A DNA stretch of 64,000 bases from Hevea brasiliensis (lineage: Eukaryota > Streptophyta > Magnoliopsida > Malpighiales > Euphorbiaceae). This document shows, in pieces, positions 58,024 to 64,000 of this stretch (its first letter is position 1; every line of letters begins with the position of its first letter). The stretch is from the NCBI RefSeq assembly GCF_030052815.1, contig NW_026614698.1, forward strand, positions 1 through 64,000, written 5' to 3'. A model generated the notes under the pieces. The model was not told where the DNA came from. It did not search any database and was given only the letters and a program-made list of their open reading frames with translations. A program made the position numbers and the translations under genes.

Positions 58024-59565
58024 ATGCATCGGATGGATATAGATCCATCTAGTCAACCTATACCCATTGATGAAACATCTAAAGTCGTTCCTCGTAGAAC
58101 AACCGTGGTATCTCACCCACCGGTGAGATATGGTTTTCTTCATGAAAAAGAACAAGAGTTGTCTACTCATGAAGAAGTAGATCATGGAGATGATCCACTT
58201 ACCTATGAAGAAGCTATATCGAGATATAGACTCTTCAAAATGGATTGATGCTATGAAATCCGAGATTGATTCCATGTATAAGAATCAAGTTTGGGATCTT
58301 GTTGACCCACCAAGGTATTGTACCTATAGGGAACAAATGGGTTTTCAAGAAGAAAATTGGTTCGATGGAAAGGTAGAGACCTATAAGGCAAGGCTAGTAG
58401 CGAAAGGGTTTCGCCAAAGGCAAGGAATAGACTATGAGGAGACTTTCTACTTTGTTGCCATGCTTAAATCAATTAGGATTTTATTAGCAATAGTGCATAC
58501 TATGATTATGAGATTTGGCGGATGGATGTCAAAGCGACTTTTCTCAATGGATACATTGAAGAAAACATTTTCATGGAACAACCTAGGGGATTTGAATCCC
58601 AAGATGGTTCCAAGGTATGCAAGCTAAAGCGATCCATTTATGGGTTGAAACAAGCTTCGAGGAGTTGGAACATCCGTTTTGATGAAGCCATTAAATCCTT
58701 TGGTTTTATCAAAAATGAGGATGAGCCATGTGTATATAAGAAGGTTAGTGACAATGCTATCACTTTCCTTGTCTTATATGTGGATAACATATTGTTAATG
58801 GGTAATGACACAGGTATGTTGATGACTATAAAGGTATGGTTGTCAAATACATTCTCCATGAAAGACTTAGGGGAGGCAACCTATATTATTGGGATTCGCA
58901 TCTATAGAGATAGAGCGAAAAGAATAATTGGTTTATCCCAAAGTCTATACTTGGAAAAGGTGTTAAAGAGGTTTAACATGCTTGATTCCAAGAGAGGATT
59001 GTTACCAGTGAGACATGGTATCCATCTTTCTAAAGAGATGTCTCCAAAGACACCTGAAGAAAGAGATAAGATGGCCAGGATTCCATATGCTTCGGCTATT
59101 GGAAGTTTAATGTATGCAATGTTGTGTACTAGGCCGGATATCGCATATGCTGTTAGTTTGACTAGCAGGTATCAATCCAATCCAGGTTTGGAACACTGGA
59201 TAGCTGTCAAGAATATTCTTAAGTACTTGAGAAGAACTAAGGATTTATTCTTGATTTATGGAGGTGGAGACTTGCAATTGGATGGTTATACTGATTCTGA
59301 TTTCCAATCAGATATCGATGATAGAAAGTCTACCTCTAGATATGTGTTCATTTGTAATGGAGGTGCAGTCAGTTGGAAGAGTTCCAAACAGAGCACGACT
59401 GCAGATTCCACTACAGAGGCTGAGTATATTGCTGCATCAGATGCTGCAAAGGAAGCTGTTTGGATAAAGAAGTTCGTGACAGAACTTACAGTAGTTCCTT
59501 CCATTGAGTCGCCAGCCCACTACACTGTGACAATAATGGAGCAGTCATACAGGCTAAGGAACTAA
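58024..59565 (+). pseudogene. Reverse transcriptase and RNase H, element C3
   Basis: Linker and RT start at 58024-58627 in two frames ([57 protein letters not shown]). 58522-59565 is one open segment of 347 codons: [37 protein letters not shown], the catalytic box, DLGEATYIIGIRIY, TRPDIAYAVSLTSRY, then RNase H (DGYTDSDFQSDIDD, STTEAEYIAASDAAKEAVWI). The catalytic box reads Y-V-D-N where Y-V-D-D is expected, so the second metal-binding Asp is lost. The RNase H acidic residues look intact. Confidence 0.94.
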
Positions 59566-59765
59566 GGTCTCACCAAAATCCAAACACATAGAAAGGCACT
59601 ACCACATTATCAGACATATAGTTGGGCAAAGGCGATATAGCCATGCAGAAAAATAACATCAGCTGAAAAATTCAGCTGATCCATTCACTAAGCCTTTGTC
59701 ACAAGCTCAGTTAGACTGACATCTTGAGAAGATGGGTCTAAGGTATTGTAATGAATGGCTCTAGT

Positions 59766-59778
59766 GCTAGTGGGAGAT
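59766..59778 (+). other. Polypurine tract of copia C3
   Basis: GCTAGTGGGAGAT immediately before the 3' LTR at 59779. Confidence 0.85.
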
Positions 59779-61879
59779 TGTTAGTAGTATGCCCTAGAGC
59801 ATATCATTTAGTATGTATCTTGTACATAATTTTATTAATAAAAGGCATTTCCACTTTTCCGTTTACATAATATATTTATGTGTAATAGAAAAGGTCCATT
59901 GATATTTTGTTAGAAATATTATTCTTAAGTTGTTAAGAATATGAGTGACAATATTTCTAGCACAAAGTATCATAAATAGGTTCACAATCGAGGATACTTC
60001 ATAATAAGGACATGAATTATAATAAAGATTGTATTCAAGTTTGTTCCCAATTTATTTATATGAGATATAAATAAGATTGAATGTTGAGACTCATGCCATA
60101 TAACAAACATGATATGCACTTATACATGATAATTAGGCAGAACCAGTAACACTTAAGACAATCACATGGAGTTTACTCTTGTCAATGTTTTGTCATAAAT
60201 CATATCGATGCATATAATCTTTAGACACGAGATAGCACAGTTATCTTGTATATAGGTAGTTTGAGTTTGATACAGCTTTCATACTTGTACTATGTATGGG
60301 TATATGGGCATATGTTGGCTCCTACTAGTTATATATGGAGGTAGGTGTTGATCAAGATGGAATCTGTTCCTCTAAGTAAATAGAGATAAAATCCTATGTT
60401 CATTTAATTGTTCTTGATGTTTCAAGTTCCTGGCCAGGACAGATAGATTTATTCAGAAAAGAGTTTCTGATGAGAAAATCTTTTTAATCAAGAACTGGAA
60501 TTAAAAGAGAACATAATATTCATAGCAAATGGAGTTTGACATAAACCATTACTCAAGCTTGTGTTGGGATTTTGTAAGAGATATGTTCTAGTTTATGGTA
60601 ACATATGATTATAGGTTCATTTAAGGTAAATCTTATTACTAATTGGGTGGCCATGGCATGCTATGCTAGGTGTTAACCATGGTCTATGAGGTTCATAAAA
60701 TGATTTAGAGAAATCATTTATGGTAAGAAAGAGTTATGATGATATTAAGAGTTGATATCATGTCTCATTGCCAATTAGTGATGAGCCTAGTAAGTCACAC
60801 ACATACACAAGTTATCACCTATTTAAATATGATTTAATTAATTAATTAAAGAGTTTAATTGATTAATTAAATAGATTTGGTTTGCAATAAAATTGCAAAG
60901 TCCCTAGCATGACTTGAAACCAAATCTAGATTATTGGATGTGTAGTATAAATTAAATTTATATTTAAAGTGTTTAAATATGAATTTAATTGATGAGAAAT
61001 TAATTAATAGAGATTAATTAATTAATTTATATTTGATATAAATTAATTAGAAGAAGAAAATAATTATTTTGGGTTAAGAACTCAAAATTAAGACACAGGG
61101 GCATTTTGGTCATTTTGTAGTGTGACACGTGGCACCATGAGATGGTGACACATGGCATAACACATAAGCTTGCCAAATGTTTTTAATCATGTAAGATGAT
61201 TAAAATCAAGATTAAATATAGGTTTGACACTTGGCACAATGTGATTGGGTCACTTAAACCTAGAGCTAATCAAAAGGTGACATGTGGCTAGGGTTTAATG
61301 TGTTAACCTAGCTATTTAAGTGGGGTTATGAAAGAAAACACAACCAGCAGCCTCTCCTCTCATATGTCACGCCACTTTGAGCCTCCAGCCATTCTTCTTC
61401 ATCTCTCATCAATTCAAAGAGATTAGCCATCAATCTCTTGAATTAAGAACACTAGAAATTGTTTCTAGTGTCCTGTTTGCATCTCTAATCTCTTAAAAGG
61501 CAGAACTTGAATTTCTAATTAATAGAAAAGGCTTTAGAAGCTGTTCAAGGGCTGCCATAGGTGTTCTTGGTGTGGACAAGCTAGAGGGACAACATCTAGT
61601 GTCCTGAAGACGAATCTCAAAGGCGCAGACACGCATGACACATCAAGAGGTTAGTGTAATCGTTCTTGATTTAATCTAGGGTTCTAAAATTAATCTGATT
61701 AATTTTAAAATCTTAAATGGCAAATACAGATCCAAAAACATATTAAAAGAGTTTTAATATGTTGTTTATCATTGAAATCAAATAGATAAAAATAAATCTT
61801 GCATGGTGCTTGTGACCCTAGGTGAAAATTTTTGAATTCAATGGTATAATCTTGTGTTTTTCACGCTTCCGTTCCTTCA
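59779..61879 (+). repeat. 3' LTR of copia C3
   Basis: 2101 bp, TGTTAGTAGTATGCC to TTCCGTTCCTTCA. A short stretch at about 60015-60150 is more diverged from the other copies than the rest. Confidence 0.93.
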
Positions 61880-61884
61880 GCACA

Positions 61885-64000
61885 ATATACTAAAATAATC
61901 TTTATGCAAAACTTAAAGCACATTCATTCAAAAATTTGGCTAAACATGAAAATTAAATACAATCATGCATTATAAGATTTTACATGTAAACCAAGTTCAT
62001 TTCAAAGTATCAAAACACATTTCATAAAACCCACAGTTAGATCACGCCATTCGAAACAAATAGAATCTCAATAGCCAGAGGCTAAAGAGAAATCACATGA
62101 ATCTCAATAGCCAGAGGCTAAAGAGAAATCATATCACAGGCTAGCTAGCTCAAATATATGGATATCCATTCACATCCTCTTCTGCTGGCACACCTCAACA
62201 CTTCTCCAGAGAAGGAATCAAAATTCGAAACTAATTACCCCCACTAGTCGTGCTAGTGAGGTGTTCAAATATATGGTCATGACACTGTGGTTTCAAAACT
62301 TATCTTAACAATTTGCTAAACATTGTCATTTCAAATATACACAATAACTTTCACAATTTAAATCAAACATCATAAAAATGCTATAATCCAATATTTCACA
62401 TTATTCAAAACATTATGCAAAAGATGATTATAAAAGTATATGTTGTGCACAAACCTCAAACGAGTCGCCTGTTGGCCTTGACTCGACTCCTCGGGTTCTG
62501 TCCCGGTATTCTTTTCCACTGAAACACGAAATTTTCCAATGTTTCAGTACTAAAACTTAAAATAAATCCAAAATAAACTTAACTTCACATTTAGCTAGCT
62601 CTAACGTGTTAAATTCGACGTTCTCGAAATTTTGTGTTTCGAGTTACTATTCACTGCATTACTCAAGTCAAATTATTGACTTTCTAAGGCTTAATGAGTA
62701 TGGGAACTCCAACTTCACCCACATACCACATTTTGGTCACCAAACTTGTTGGTTTTGGTCATTTGTTTAAAGCTTAGGTCATTTTGGCAAAATTGCCAAT
62801 TTTCGGTTTTGGTTCTCCGAAGTTGCACTGTTCCATTGGTCAATCTACTGTTGGAATTTGACAAAACTTCCTTCATAGAAAATGTTCCTTATTGTCTTAA
62901 GTGTATTCTCATTTTTGGATCACCTCAATCGGAGTTTTGTAGCTCAAGTTATGGCCAAAATAAGTTTACTGTTCACGTGTACTGTTCATACTGAGATTTT
63001 GGTGCTGGCAGATTTTTGGTCCAACTTTGGTTAATAATTTGATCAAGTTAAGTTCATAATTTGGTCTCACTTTCTTCATATGAAATGTTGTACTATGTCT
63101 TAGGTTTCCATCGGTTCAAGAATCGCCTAAATCCGAGTTTTCTAGAGAGAGTTATAGCCATCCAAACATTGCTGCTCAATGAAAATTCTGCAGAATCTCA
63201 GTACAGTAATTTAATTTTGCTCAATGATTTTGAAAGGGTTAATGGCCTAATTTGAGTTGGTGTTCTTCATGAAAGTTTTAATTCTATATCATATCTAATT
63301 GCTGGTAAAATTTCAGGTCAATTTGACCTACCTAGCTCGAGTTATGACCAAATGAACAGTTACTGTTCATTTGGTCAGTTTAGTGCAGTGGCAGCCTGCT
63401 ATCAACTCACTTTGGTCAATTGTTTCACCAAGTTTTGGTCAGTTTTTGGCCATGGTTCCTTAATGAAAATTGTGCTCTTTTATGTCTAATTTCATCTCCA
63501 ATTGGTGGCATATCAATTGGACTTGTAAAATTTGAGTTTTGGTCCTTCAAAGTGGGTTTGGTCATGCTGCCAGCAGCATGACCATTGACCTACGAATTTG
63601 ATTTTTATTCCAACAATTCCCACACAACTTATTTGGTCATAATTGACCATTATTTCATTTCAAAATAGTTTAAACATGCCATTTATGTATTTCTCCAATT
63701 TTTGGTTCATAAACCCTAGCATTGAAAACCCTAACTCATCATTTTCATGCCTTTAACTAGTTCTAATGGTTTAAATGTTAATCATTTAACTATGTAAAGT
63801 TTCTAAACTCATTCAATTGCATCATATTCATGCAAACCATACTCCTCCCAACCAGGCCAAATTTCAGCAATGGTCATTCTCCCATGTTTGTTTCATTTAA
63901 TCAAGTTCTAAGCTCACTTTCAACCATCACATGTGCATTTGAATGGATAAATGAAGAGTTTAGCATACTAACCTTTGTGTAGCAATTTTCTTCCTCCTTT
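61885..64000 (-). repeat. 5' LTR of element D, outer part (after C3, cut by window edge)
   Basis: Resumes the LTR after the C3 target duplication. It is collinear with 41836-43944 of the 3' LTR, with only scattered single-base differences and small indels. About 840 bp of the LTR is beyond the right edge. Confidence 0.94.

Larger units (their letters stand above)
52363..61879 (+). mobile_element. Ty1/copia element C3, full length with both LTRs
   Basis: 9517-bp plus-strand copia element inserted in the 5' LTR of gypsy D. A perfect 5-bp target duplication GCACA flanks it (52358-52362 and 61880-61884), and the empty site survives in the sister LTR at 41831. LTRs are 52363-54449 and 59779-61879. 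Internal order is the same as C1, including the missing protease. It is the most recent visible layer of the nest, together with C2. Confidence 0.96.

Overview
This is a plant (eudicot-like) nuclear DNA window, dominated by nested retrotransposons, with one recognisable host gene. The support is plant-type Ty3/gypsy chromoviruses and Ty1/copia elements with primer sites for initiator-Met tRNA, a plant RTE-type LINE, hAT elements rich in GAACCGAACC, and an intron-containing plant B3-domain transcription factor. The look of the repeats suggests Euphorbiaceae (for example a rubber-tree relative), but that is an impression and was not tested.

Layout, left to right. 1-6553: minus-strand chromovirus A, with partial pol and gag, PBS and a 3.6-kb 5' LTR; the rest lies off the left edge. 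6554-8536: unrecognised sequence, then an inverted piece of a second gypsy LTR family. 8571-14556: eroded minus-strand gypsy element E (LTR with a 474-bp tandem duplication, integrase/RNase H remains, partial second LTR). 14640-15216: remnant of an L1-like LINE RNase H. 15875-17776: 5'-truncated RTE-type LINE with a 12-bp target duplication. 19318-22925: minus-strand B3-domain gene with six recognised exons; its last intron holds a 1.3-kb hAT element with a second hAT element inside it. 23150-24500: AT-rich, nothing recognised. 24501 to the right edge: one large nest.

Structure of the nest. Chromovirus B (3' LTR 24501-28194) received a full copia element C1 (29016-38509) in its integrase region. 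It was also cut at 41064 by an unknown LTR element F, of which 110 bp is visible. F was in turn hit by a younger chromovirus D (3' LTR 41175-44784, internal 44785-51700, 5' LTR from 51701). D carries a solo copia LTR (C2, 48567-50666) in gag and a full copia element (C3, 52363-61879) in its 5' LTR. D's 5' LTR resumes at 61885 and runs off the window. Perfect 5-bp target duplications frame C2 and C3.

All retroelement coding regions are broken by stops or frameshifts. Both copia copies lack the protease segment and have an altered RT catalytic box. Many differences between copies fall at CAG/CTG trinucleotides, so part of the frameshifting may come from sequencing or consensus error. No bacterial-type system, CRISPR array, tRNA or rRNA gene was seen. 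No convincing new biological system was found; the best leads are the shared protease-less copia structure, the CAG/CTG lesion pattern and the hAT-loaded intron of the B3 gene.
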